From an uncultured Draconibacterium sp. (lineage in GTDB: Bacteria; Bacteroidota; Bacteroidia; Bacteroidales; Prolixibacteraceae), in NCBI RefSeq assembly GCF_913060805.1, contig NZ_CAJXTC010000004.1:160235-224234 (forward strand): a DNA stretch of 64,000 nucleotides, read 5' to 3'. A model generated the notes under the pieces. That model ran no database searches, had not been told where the DNA came from, and worked only from the letters and a program-made list of their open reading frames with translations. Each line of letters begins with the position of its first letter. Position 1 is the first letter of the stretch. The position numbers and the translations under genes were made by a program. Positions 25,731-34,349 of the stretch are shown piece after piece.

Positions 25731-28064
25731 TTAATTAAACAGTTTAATTCCAAAGAAAACTGATCTCGGTTTTGCCGGACCGTAAACATAACCACTGTCG
25801 CGGTTTTTACCTTTGTCGAAATCATCCTGGTAATTATCGAACAGGTTGCTTACGCCGCCAAATATTTCAATCGATGAATCGATTCTTTTCAGCTCGAAAG
25901 TGTAACCCACTTTTACGTTGGTTTCCATAAATGATGGCGAATCAAAAAGCACGTCTTGATCGATTGTACCTGCATCACCGGCCAAACCGTAATGAGGCAC
26001 CAACATTGTTCCGGTGTACACTCCTGACAACGATGCGCTAAACCGGTTCGTCGGCGTCCATGTAAGTGTATAGTAGCCGTAAGTTTCGGGCGTGCGCAAA
26101 TACTTTTTCTCACCCGGCAATTCTTCCGACCAATTAACGGCGTTGTCGTACTCGCTGCGTTGAACGGTTATTCCAGCCTCAATTTGTAGTTTACGGTCGA
26201 AATTGGAGCGTGCTTCAAAAGTAGCGCCGTACACCTGGCTGTTCCCGCCGTTGCGTTTTTCCATCAACGAATTACCGGCATCATCGGTTCCCACTTCTTC
26301 CAAAACAAAAGCATCTTTTAGCTGGGTGTAAAATCCTTCCAGCGTAAATCCAATAATGTGTTTTTCGGTAGGTTTGTCCCAGTTTAACGATGCACTTAAA
26401 CTTTGCGAACGCTCTTCTTCCAGATCGTCGGCCAGTTCAATGGTTTGAATTCCTCCGCCTGCAAAAGCAATGTGCATATCGGCATCAAAAGCTTGCGGTG
26501 CACGAAATCCGGTTGACCACGACAGACGCAGCTGTGTGTACGAATCAGGTTTCAGCAGCAGCGAAACCCGCGGGTTCAGTACCAGTTTATCGACAAAATT
26601 GTGTTTGTCGGCACGTACTCCGGCCAGCAAAGTTGTTTTTTGAGTAATCGACCAGTCGCTTTGAATAAATGCACCAAAGTTTTTGGTTTGCTGATCGATC
26701 AAATAATCGTAAGCAGTAATTTCATCAAAAACGTCGTCGTAAATAAACTCGGTGCCAAAAGTAAGAATGTTAGTGCCGGCGCCAACAAAATCGTTTATGG
26801 CGTGGTTTACCTGTGCCCCAACTTGGTAGGTCGAGTTTTTTGAATCGCCGTAAGGTGGCGCATTGTTATAGTCCTGTAATTCCTGTCCTTCGTCGGGTGC
26901 AATGCCGGTAAAATGATCGCGCTGTGTATACTGTCCGGCAGAATAAAGAACAAAACTGGTACGCATTGTTGGGGTGTAGGTGTAATCGATTCCTCCCATT
27001 AATACATTGTGAGTCCGTTCTTCCGATTGTTTGGCCAGGTAGGCCGGTCCGTCAATCATTTCGCCTCCGAAACGGTATTCGTAGGTACTCGAGAAATTCG
27101 CCTCAATTTTCTGATCTTCATCGATTTGGAAGAAGGAATTAATGCCAAACGAGTTGTTCTTTATTTCCGGTAACTCCGAGAAATTATCGCCGTTAGCATC
27201 AAAAGCGTCGCGCTGGCGGTGAAAAGCATACATTGACATTCCGGCGTTCCGTTTTTGCGATAAGGCGGTTAATGTTGCACTTACATTGTAGTCGAGTGCG
27301 TCGCTGCCGATAATGGAATTGTTGGACGTAACTTCGTACGAATTTCGCTGCGGCAATTTGGTAATGATATTTACGGTTCCGCCAATGGCACTCGATCCGT
27401 AAAGTGCAGACGCTCCGCCACGAACAACTTCGATGCGCTCAACCATTTCGGTGGGCAGTTGCTCGAGGCCATAAAGTCCGGTAAGCGGGCTAAAAACAGA
27501 GCGACCGTTAATTAGAATCTGGCTGTAAGCGCCGCCCAAACCATTCATCCGTAACTGCGTGTAATTACAGGTTTGGCAGTCGGTTTCCATGCGTAATCCG
27601 GGTTGAAAACTCAATGACTCGGAAATGGTTTGCGCCGCTACTTTTTCAATGGTTTTGGCATCAAGCACATTCACAATTACAGCACTTTCAGTTTGCCGTT
27701 TAAATGTTTTTGTGCCGGTAATCACCACTTCGTCCATGTGAATTACATCTTCTTCCAGATCAAACTTAACCTCGACCGTTTCGCCGGCTTTTAAAACCAC
27801 CTGTTTTTTGCTTTCCTTGTAGCCGATCATTTTGGCCACAATGGTAAACTCGCCAATGGGTAGGTCAACCATCATATAGTGGCCGGTAACATCAGTCGTA
27901 GTTCCGTAGTTAGTATCTTCAAGATAAATATTGACGAATGGAATATGCTGACCTTCAGAAACAACATGTCCGATAATTACTGCATCGTAATGTTCGTTTT
28001 GGGCCATCGATTTTAATGAAAAAGAAAGAAGTACGAGACATAAAAGGAGTATATTTTTGTTCAT
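25731..28064 (-). CDS. TonB-dependent receptor, paralogue with CxxC in the plug
   Basis: A 777-residue outer-membrane receptor of the same subfamily as the convergent neighbour. It has a signal peptide (to SMAQ), a regulatory-like beta domain (VISEGQHIPFVNIYLEDTNYG-type region, about 28-100), and a plug with DCQTC followed by RMNGLGGAYSQILINGRSVF and YGLEQLPTEMVERIEVVRGG. The barrel ends KPRSVFFGIKLFN. The shared Cys pair and C-terminal YVYGP motif show a common origin. No His-rich companion gene lies next to its start. Heme, cobalamin or metal chelates are all possible ligands. Confidence 0.88.
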   Translation of the reverse strand: MNKNILLLCLVLLSFSLKSMAQNEHYDAVIIGHVVSEGQHIPFVNIYLEDTNYGTTTDVTGHYMMVDLPIGEFTIVAKMIGYKESKKQVVLKAGETVEVKFDLEEDVIHMDEVVITGTKTFKRQTESAVIVNVLDAKTIEKVAAQTISESLSFQPGLRMETDCQTCNYTQLRMNGLGGAYSQILINGRSVFSPLTGLYGLEQLPTEMVERIEVVRGGASALYGSSAIGGTVNIITKLPQRNSYEVTSNNSIIGSDALDYNVSATLTALSQKRNAGMSMYAFHRQRDAFDANGDNFSELPEIKNNSFGINSFFQIDEDQKIEANFSSTYEYRFGGEMIDGPAYLAKQSEERTHNVLMGGIDYTYTPTMRTSFVLYSAGQYTQRDHFTGIAPDEGQELQDYNNAPPYGDSKNSTYQVGAQVNHAINDFVGAGTNILTFGTEFIYDDVFDEITAYDYLIDQQTKNFGAFIQSDWSITQKTTLLAGVRADKHNFVDKLVLNPRVSLLLKPDSYTQLRLSWSTGFRAPQAFDADMHIAFAGGGIQTIELADDLEEERSQSLSASLNWDKPTEKHIIGFTLEGFYTQLKDAFVLEEVGTDDAGNSLMEKRNGGNSQVYGATFEARSNFDRKLQIEAGITVQRSEYDNAVNWSEELPGEKKYLRTPETYGYYTLTWTPTNRFSASLSGVYTGTMLVPHYGLAGDAGTIDQDVLFDSPSFMETNVKVGYTFELKRIDSSIEIFGGVSNLFDNYQDDFDKGKNRDSGYVYGPAKPRSVFFGIKLFN

Positions 28065-28188
28065 TATTTTCTGTTTTTATCTCTTCTGTGAGAGTGATTT
28101 TGATTAATAGTTGAAAGTCTTATTTAGAATTAATATAAATAACTAAACGTATATCTCCGTTAATTGTTTGAATAAATTTTAAGCTGAC

Positions 28189-28218
28189 TTGCCACCGGAT
28201 AAAAGATTATTATTTTTG
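28189..28218 (+). promoter_or_regulatory. Bacteroidota promoter TTG-N19-TATTTTTG
   Basis: TTG at 28189-28191, 19 bp, then TATTTTTG at 28211-28218. Both elements and the spacing match the consensus. The leader before the coiled-coil gene contains a 6-codon open frame (28231-28251). Confidence 0.65.
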
Positions 28219-28256
28219 TTTCGTTTAATAATGGCAGGACAAAAAAATTAAAGTTT

Positions 28257-29159
28257 ATGAGTAGCCAGATTGATGCGATGCAGAAAGATTCGAAAAACAT
28301 GAGAAACAATATAATTGTTATTGTTCTTGCTGTGGTATTGGCAGTTGTATTGGTGTTGTTTTTTATGCAACGACGGGATCATAAAGTGATAATGCACGAA
28401 ATTACGGCTGAAAAAGATTCCATTCAATATCAGTTAACCGAAATTGCTGCCAGTTACGATTCGTTAAAAACCGAAAATGATACAATTAGCGAGCAGCTTT
28501 TTGTGGCTCAAACCAAAGTAAAAGATTTACTGATTGAAGTGGAGCAAACCAAAAAAGTAAGCTTCTCGAAAATTTCGGACTACCAGAAACAGGTAACCAC
28601 TCTGCGCGGAATTATGCGTGATTTTGTGGTGCAGATCGATTCGCTGAACCGACGTAACGAAGAGCTGATGGCGGAAAACCGCGAGGTAAAACAACAATAC
28701 AAAGAGGTTGAGCAAACCAATCAACAGCTTAACCAGGAAAAAGAACGCCTGCAACAAAACCTGAAACGTGCTGCCATGCTCGAAACACGTCAGTTGGTGG
28801 CGGAGCCGTTGAATACCCGCAGCAAAGAGACCAAGTTTGCAAAACGTACAGCCAAAGTGCGTATTTACTTTGTGCTGGGGCAAAATACAACGGCCAAGCG
28901 AGGGCCTAAGCAGATTTACGTGCGAATTATGCGCCCCGATCAGCTGTTAATGGTAAAATCGGAAAACGATGTTTTTCAGTTTGAAGATTTGAAAATCCAA
29001 TATTCGGCAATGCGCGAGGTAGTTTACGAAGGACAGGATTTACCGGTGGCTATTTTCTGGGATAATACCAACGAGCCCGAAATGATGCCGGGAACCTATA
29101 CCATTAACCTGTTTGCCGATGGAAATGAAATTGGCGAAACAACATTTGAGATCCAGTAA
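28257..29159 (+). CDS. Membrane-anchored coiled-coil protein
   Basis: A 300-residue protein with a single membrane segment (about 17-36, IIVIVLAVVLAVVLVLFFM). A long coiled coil follows (about 45-180), rich in Glu, Gln and Lys with heptad Leu/Ile spacing (DSLNRRNEELMAENREVKQQ). The C-terminal 100 residues form a beta-rich domain (VRIYFVLGQNTTAKRGPKQI and TYTINLFADGNEIGETTFEIQ). Similar proteins are common in Bacteroidota but uncharacterised. The strong promoter and its lone position suggest a constitutively expressed envelope protein. Confidence 0.75.
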   Translation: MSSQIDAMQKDSKNMRNNIIVIVLAVVLAVVLVLFFMQRRDHKVIMHEITAEKDSIQYQLTEIAASYDSLKTENDTISEQLFVAQTKVKDLLIEVEQTKKVSFSKISDYQKQVTTLRGIMRDFVVQIDSLNRRNEELMAENREVKQQYKEVEQTNQQLNQEKERLQQNLKRAAMLETRQLVAEPLNTRSKETKFAKRTAKVRIYFVLGQNTTAKRGPKQIYVRIMRPDQLLMVKSENDVFQFEDLKIQYSAMREVVYEGQDLPVAIFWDNTNEPEMMPGTYTINLFADGNEIGETTFEIQ

Positions 29160-29255
29160 TTCATCAGAAACGAGATCTCTTTTTGCAGGCGAAGCCTGAC
29201 TTTCCTTTAAAAATCAAACCTTTTCAGTGATTTATTAACTGTAAAGATCTATTCT

Positions 29256-30035
29256 ATGGCAACATTTTTATTCGATAAAATAATATTTGGGCCGGTAAAA
29301 AGCCGCCGTTTGGGTGTGTCGCTAGGTATAAACTTACTGCCTACCGAAGCAAAAGTTTGTTCGTTCGATTGTATTTACTGCGAATGTGGTTTTACACCCG
29401 GCGAGTACAAAGAAAAAGTTTCGTTCCCGTCGCGCGCCGATGTAAAAATGCGCCTAGAAGTGAAACTGCACGAAATGGTTTCTGCCAATGAACTCCCTGA
29501 TGTAATTACTTTTGCCGGAAACGGTGAGCCAACCTTGCATCCAGAGTTTGCAGGAATTATCGATGATACCATTGCGCTACGTGATGAAATTACTCCGGAT
29601 GCACGAATTGCTGTGCTTTCCAATGCAACCATGATTCATCGGAAATCGGTTTTTGAGGCTTTGCTGAAAATAAAAGACAATATTCAGAAACTGGATTCGG
29701 CATTTGAGGAAACCGTAAAGTTGCTGGATTGCCCAAAAGGTAATTTCAAGCTCTCGAACACCATCGAACAACTGATCGCTTTTAACGGTAAGGTGATCAT
29801 TCAAACGATGTTTGTGCGCGGAAGTTACAAAGGCAAAACCATTGATAATACTACTGAGAAAGAGATCTCAGCCTGGATAGAATTGCTGAAAAAAATCAAG
29901 CCTCTGCAGGTAATGATCTACACCATTGCCCGAGATACCCCGATTGAAACGCTCGAAAAAGTTTCGTTGGAAGATTTGAATGTAATTGCCGAACGTGTAC
30001 GTGAAGCCGGTTTTGATGTTCAGGTTTCGGGTTAA
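29256..30035 (+). CDS. Radical SAM protein
   Basis: A 259-residue radical S-adenosylmethionine enzyme. The iron-sulfur cluster motif is C35-x3-C39-x2-C42 (CSFDCIYC), and the SAM-binding GNGEPTL motif follows near residue 88. The protein is short and has no evident second iron-sulfur domain. Its general form resembles uncharacterised MoaA/Elp3-like family proteins. The substrate is not known, and the neighbouring genes give no pathway clue. It ends 17 bp before a dispersed palindromic repeat. Confidence 0.88.
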   Translation: MATFLFDKIIFGPVKSRRLGVSLGINLLPTEAKVCSFDCIYCECGFTPGEYKEKVSFPSRADVKMRLEVKLHEMVSANELPDVITFAGNGEPTLHPEFAGIIDDTIALRDEITPDARIAVLSNATMIHRKSVFEALLKIKDNIQKLDSAFEETVKLLDCPKGNFKLSNTIEQLIAFNGKVIIQTMFVRGSYKGKTIDNTTEKEISAWIELLKKIKPLQVMIYTIARDTPIETLEKVSLEDLNVIAERVREAGFDVQVSG

Positions 30036-30052
30036 TTTTTGAGTTCATCAAA

Positions 30053-30137
30053 TGCTGTCATTTCGAAGGAGGTACGACTGAGAAATCTGTTTCAAGATGA
30101 AAGAGATTTCTCCTCATTCTTCGTCGAAATGACAGCA
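30053..30137. repeat. 85-bp dispersed-type palindromic element
   Basis: The outer arms TGCTGTCATTTCGA (30053-30066) and TCGAAATGACAGCA (30124-30137) are perfect 14-bp inverted repeats. An inner pair GAGAAATCT (30080-30088) / AGATTTCTC (30104-30112) is also perfect. The element fills the gap between two convergent genes. Sequences of this kind (TGTCATTTCGA ends) recur in intergenic DNA of Bacteroidota. Confidence 0.7.
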
Positions 30138-30145
30138 CTGTGATA

Positions 30146-30589
30146 CTAAAGCGTTGTTCGATACCACTCCGAACTGCGGCCCAGCATACGTATTCCGGCA
30201 ACAAATCCTTTCAGTTTTAGTAGATCGTCGCCTTCCATCCAGCTGTAGCAATCGTAGGTTTTACCCGATTTTGGGTCGTAAATGGTACCATTCTTCCATT
30301 CTTCTTTTTTTGCATCGTACTCAAATCCATTCAGAATTTGTATTCCTACAACCGAACGGTCGCGTAATGCCGGATCCGGATTTTCATCGTCTTTAGGAGG
30401 CGCTCCGTTTTCGTATTTTTCGGGGATCATGTATACAATGGTACCGATGTACTTACCGTCTTTTTTCTCTACCTCAATTTTCGTGGTCTTTTCATCATTC
30501 CACCATATACCAACAATTTTGTCGGCTTCCTGCGCAACACTGGTAAGCGCATAAACTCCAAGGAAAAAAAGAATGATTAGTTTCTTCAT
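30146..30589 (-). CDS. DUF2147 family secreted protein
   Basis: A 147-residue exported protein (signal to SVAQ). It shows the DUF2147 pattern: IVGIWWNDEKTTKIEVEKKDGKYIGTIVY, then RDRSVVGIQILNGFEYD, NGTIYDPKSGKTYDCY and LKGFVAGIRMLGRSSEWYR. The family is a lipocalin-like beta barrel found in Proteobacteria and Bacteroidota. Its role in the envelope is unknown. The size is normal. It is convergent with the radical SAM gene, with the 85-bp palindromic element between them. Confidence 0.9.
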   Translation of the reverse strand: MKKLIILFFLGVYALTSVAQEADKIVGIWWNDEKTTKIEVEKKDGKYIGTIVYMIPEKYENGAPPKDDENPDPALRDRSVVGIQILNGFEYDAKKEEWKNGTIYDPKSGKTYDCYSWMEGDDLLKLKGFVAGIRMLGRSSEWYRTTL

Positions 30590-30735
30590 AATAGCTTAAT
30601 TAACTTAATTTTATAGTTCTAAATATAGAAATAATTAAAGTTTCAGGTGTTAAAACCTTTTCTTTTTTCAGACGTTCGTAAAAATCAGTTGAATATATTT
30701 CGCTTGTATAAAAATCAAAAACAGATCGCTTAACG

Positions 30736-33123
30736 ATGAAAACTACAAAATGGATTTTATTTGGTTTACTATTCTTTATTGTCATTGTGGCAATTTCAGG
30801 TATTGTTCTTCTTCAATTTATAAAAACGGCCGCGGTACCCGATTACAACAAAGATTTTGTTTTATACGGCTTGAAATCGGATGTTGAAATAATTCGCGAC
30901 GAGCACGCTATTCCTCATGTTTATGCCGAAAATGAAGCCGATATGTACCGTGCCGTGGGATTTGCAATGGCACAAGACCGGCTTTGGCAAATGGATCTTT
31001 TAAGGCGGGTAACACAAGGACGATTATCAGAAATATTGGGAAAAGACCAGGTGGAAACTGATTTGATGATGCGGGCCTTACGCATTCAGGAAAAGTCACA
31101 GAAAATACTTGATAATTCTGATCCCGAGGTTGTAGCTGCTCTCGAAGCTTTTTCTGATGGGGTAAATCAATATATTGCGAAATTCCCCTTAGCTCCCGAG
31201 TTTAAGGTTTTAGGTTACCAACCCGAATGGTGGGAACCGGTACATTCAATCAACCTGATTGGTTACATGTCGTGGGATTTATCGATGGGTTGGGGAACGG
31301 AGTATTTTCTGCACCAGTTGCGCACCGAGGTTTCTGATGAAAAAATTGCCGAGTTGATACCGGATTTGAAAAATCATAAAACAGCTATTTATCCCGAGTT
31401 TGGAAATATTGAGATAGAAGCATCGGAGACTTTATTGTCTGCCTCAGAGAACCTGACAGAACTGGGTGCCGAGATTTTTAACGGAAGTAACAACTGGGCG
31501 GTTGCAGGCAAAAAGAGCGAAACCGGAATGCCGCTTTTAGCTAACGACATGCATCTGGGATTATTCGCCCCGGGAATCTGGTACCAGATGCACCAGGTTG
31601 TTGAGGGGAAAATTAATGTAACCGGGCTGGTGGTTCCCGGTCAGCCTTTTGTTATTTGCGGCCACAACGACAGCATTGCCTGGGGAATGACCAATGTAAT
31701 GGTGGACGACCTCGATTTTTATGCCGAAAAATTAAATGAAGACTCTACAAAATACTGGTTCGATGGTGCCTGGCACGATCTAAAAATTAAAAAGGAGATT
31801 ATTAAAACGAAAGAGGGCGAGGAGTTTGCAGAGGAGTTGAAATTTACGCACCGCGGGCCAATGGTCAATCGTTTTAAAAAGGAAAAAGAAACACCGTTGT
31901 CCATTCGCTGGCTGGGCAACGAAATGAGTAACGAGATCCGCACCGTTTTTAAGTTGAACCGTGCCAACAACTGGAGCGATTTTCGTGATGCAGTAAGCAC
32001 CTTTAAATCGGTGAGCCAGAATGTTGTTTATGCCGACACGAAAGGAAATATTGGTTTACAATGCAGTGCCGGAGTGCCTCTTCGCGCCGGCTCGGGAATT
32101 CAAATCTATCCGGGCGACAGCAGTAAATACGATTGGCAGGGTTTGGTCCCGTTCGAGGAACTGCCTTACGAGTTTAATCCGGAAAGAGGGTACGTGTCGT
32201 CGGCCAACAACAAAACCGCGCCTGACGATTATCCTTATTACATCAGTCATTGGTATGCAACACCAAGCCGGATCGACCGGATCAGGGAAATGCTGGAAGC
32301 AAAAGAGAAATTAGGTATTGACGATTTTAAAGCCATGCACAGCGATTGGAAATCGAAAACGGCGGAGCAGATGACACAAATTTTTATCGAGTCGCTGCAA
32401 AAACAAACAGAATTAACTGAAACAGAACAGGCAGCTTTAAATACTTTAGAAAGTTGGGATTATAACCTTACACGCGAAAGTCAGGCAGCATCCATTTTTG
32501 AGATTCTGTACCGAAAATCGATGGAGAACCTGGTAAAAGATGAACTGTCGCCGGAACTATTTGAAGGAATGTTGGGACAGAAAATGTTACTCGAAAACCT
32601 GATGATAAACCTGTTGGCAAAGGGTAATTCACAGTGGACCGATAATGTAATGACCGAACAAACCGAAAGCTTTGATGATATTGTGGCGCTGTCGTTTAAC
32701 GAAACGGTGGAAGAGCTAACAGCCAATTTGGGGAACAATGTTGATGACTGGAGCTGGGGAAAAATACATTCGTTTACGCTGGCGCATCCGCTGGGAGTGG
32801 TCGATGTACTCAATAAAGCCTTAAAATTAAACCGCGGACCGTTCGAGGTGCCGGGAAGTTTTCATACGGTGTGCCCGTATTCGTATTCGTACAAAAATTT
32901 GTATGAGACCGTGCACGGCGCATCGCACCGACACATTTTCAGCACTGCTAACTGGGATGATTCGGAGACAATTATTCCGACAGGTACAAGTGGTATTCCG
33001 GCCAGCGATTTCTACCTCGACCAAACAGAGCTGTACCTGAACAACGACTATCATCCGGATCTGTTTTCAAAACAAAATGTAGAAAACAAGGCCCGTTTTA
33101 AAATGCAATTAAAACCTGAATAA
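30736..33123 (+). CDS. Penicillin acylase family (Ntn) amidohydrolase
   Basis: A 795-residue precursor of the N-terminal-nucleophile amidase family with an N-terminal membrane or signal segment (about 7-27). The expected self-cleavage site is NGSNNWAVAG, which makes Ser251 the nucleophile at the new N terminus of the beta subunit. An alpha-subunit motif (VYAENEADMYRAVGFAMAQDRLWQMDLLRR) and beta-subunit motifs (WGMTNVMVDDLDFY, VYADTKGNIG and PGSFHTVCPYSYS) support the call. Family members hydrolyse acyl-amides such as penicillins or N-acyl-homoserine lactones, or peptides. The substrate here is unknown. Confidence 0.92.
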   Translation: MKTTKWILFGLLFFIVIVAISGIVLLQFIKTAAVPDYNKDFVLYGLKSDVEIIRDEHAIPHVYAENEADMYRAVGFAMAQDRLWQMDLLRRVTQGRLSEILGKDQVETDLMMRALRIQEKSQKILDNSDPEVVAALEAFSDGVNQYIAKFPLAPEFKVLGYQPEWWEPVHSINLIGYMSWDLSMGWGTEYFLHQLRTEVSDEKIAELIPDLKNHKTAIYPEFGNIEIEASETLLSASENLTELGAEIFNGSNNWAVAGKKSETGMPLLANDMHLGLFAPGIWYQMHQVVEGKINVTGLVVPGQPFVICGHNDSIAWGMTNVMVDDLDFYAEKLNEDSTKYWFDGAWHDLKIKKEIIKTKEGEEFAEELKFTHRGPMVNRFKKEKETPLSIRWLGNEMSNEIRTVFKLNRANNWSDFRDAVSTFKSVSQNVVYADTKGNIGLQCSAGVPLRAGSGIQIYPGDSSKYDWQGLVPFEELPYEFNPERGYVSSANNKTAPDDYPYYISHWYATPSRIDRIREMLEAKEKLGIDDFKAMHSDWKSKTAEQMTQIFIESLQKQTELTETEQAALNTLESWDYNLTRESQAASIFEILYRKSMENLVKDELSPELFEGMLGQKMLLENLMINLLAKGNSQWTDNVMTEQTESFDDIVALSFNETVEELTANLGNNVDDWSWGKIHSFTLAHPLGVVDVLNKALKLNRGPFEVPGSFHTVCPYSYSYKNLYETVHGASHRHIFSTANWDDSETIIPTGTSGIPASDFYLDQTELYLNNDYHPDLFSKQNVENKARFKMQLKPE

Positions 33124-33175
33124 CCCCCAACCCCTAAAGGGGAGTACGATCTGGTCCCCTTCAGGGGATTTAGGG
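33122..33175. repeat. Intergenic inverted repeat with CCCCTAAAGGGG core
   Basis: CCCCTAAAGGGGA (33131-33143) and TCCCCTTCAGGGG (33155-33167) are inverted copies with one mismatch, flanked by CCCCCAA and GGATTTAGGG. It overlaps the last bases of the acylase gene region and is similar to dispersed repeats common in this phylum. Confidence 0.55.
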
Positions 33176-33250
33176 AGAAAGTCAATTTGCGTTTGATAAT
33201 AAACTAATTTCTTGCGCTGTTTGTTCCTCTAGAAATAGAAGCACAGCGTT

Positions 33251-34126
33251 ATGAGCAAAAAATCACCAGCACCCATTTATGTGGTATCGGGCGGAACGGG
33301 AATTGCCGGGAACAACCTGGTTCAGGCCATATTGATTCAGTACCCCGAGAACAAGGTTCCTGTGGAGATTATCGGGCGGGTAACATCCGAAGATGAGGTT
33401 TTCGACATCATTATGAGAGCCAAAGCTGATAAAGGTTTGATTGCTCATACGATGGTGAATCCCGAATTGCGCCACAAGATTAACGAGCTGGCAGAAGAAT
33501 TTAAAGTTCGGGTAATTGACTTAATGGGCGAGCTGGCCGATTATTTAGATGAAACGCTTGATGTGGAGCCGATGGTGCATCCCGGATTATACCGCGAAAT
33601 CAATCATCAGTATTTCGACCGGATCGATTCGATTGAATTCACTTTGTCGCACGACGATGGCATGAGCCCGCAACGTTTGCGTAACGCAGAGATAATTTTA
33701 ACCGGCGTTTCGCGTGCCGGAAAAACGCCGTTAAGCGTGTACCTGGCCATGTACGGTTGGAAAGTGGCAAATGTACCGCTGGTACCCGGTATTCAGCCAC
33801 CGGATGAACTTTTTCAGGTAGACCCAAACCGTGTTTTCGGATTACATATTGGAGCCAGCCAGTTAATTGCACATCGCCAGAAAAGGATTGCCAGTTGGGA
33901 TAATCACCACGTTGAATCATATGTCGATCAGCGTGCTGTGCGCGAAGAGATCCGGAAAGCGATGTTTGTTTTCGATCGGGGAGGATTTACTGTTATTAAT
34001 GTTTCCAATAAACCCATTGAAAGTACGGCCAACGAAATTCTGTCGTATATGTCGAAACGTTTTTCGTACCGTGGACGAAAACTGGAGTCGCCCTACAGTG
34101 GGCCGACTGAACCGGGACAGGAATAA
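33251..34126 (+). CDS. Bifunctional PPDK/PEP-synthase regulatory protein (kinase-pyrophosphorylase)
   Basis: A 291-residue DUF299 family protein. It switches pyruvate phosphate dikinase or PEP synthase off by ADP-dependent phosphorylation of a Thr and on by phosphate-dependent dephosphorylation. The P-loop-like motif is GVSRAGKTP (152-160). The N-terminal VVSGGTGIAGNN and the GLHIGASQLIAHRQKR segment near residue 196 also fit. The length is typical. The target enzyme is not in this window. It stands alone, followed by the intergenic region that carries a candidate ECF promoter. Confidence 0.92.
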   Translation: MSKKSPAPIYVVSGGTGIAGNNLVQAILIQYPENKVPVEIIGRVTSEDEVFDIIMRAKADKGLIAHTMVNPELRHKINELAEEFKVRVIDLMGELADYLDETLDVEPMVHPGLYREINHQYFDRIDSIEFTLSHDDGMSPQRLRNAEIILTGVSRAGKTPLSVYLAMYGWKVANVPLVPGIQPPDELFQVDPNRVFGLHIGASQLIAHRQKRIASWDNHHVESYVDQRAVREEIRKAMFVFDRGGFTVINVSNKPIESTANEILSYMSKRFSYRGRKLESPYSGPTEPGQE

Positions 34127-34192
34127 AACGGCAATCAGCAGGAATTTTACATTCAGAAATAATTATTCTGCATAAAGTTTCTGGTAACAGGT

Positions 34193-34222
34193 GCGAAGGT
34201 TTTTTCAATTTAATGTGTCAAA
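34193..34222 (+). promoter_or_regulatory. ECF-type promoter motif before the RND efflux operon
   Basis: GCGAAGGTTTT (34193-34203), then 11 bp, then GTGTCAAA (34215-34222). It matches the pair of motifs in the ECF-sigma cluster at 9 of 11 and 7 of 8 positions with identical spacing. The tolC-like ATG is about 130 bp downstream. Confidence 0.55.
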
Positions 34223-34349
34223 TGTTTATAAAGGCCAATATTGTTATTTACTATGGGTCATAAATATTTTCGTGTGGCAAAAGTTGAACAAAGTGCCGAA
34301 CTCTTTGTAACTTAAGCACAACAAATTGATCGTTAAATTCCAAAAAACC

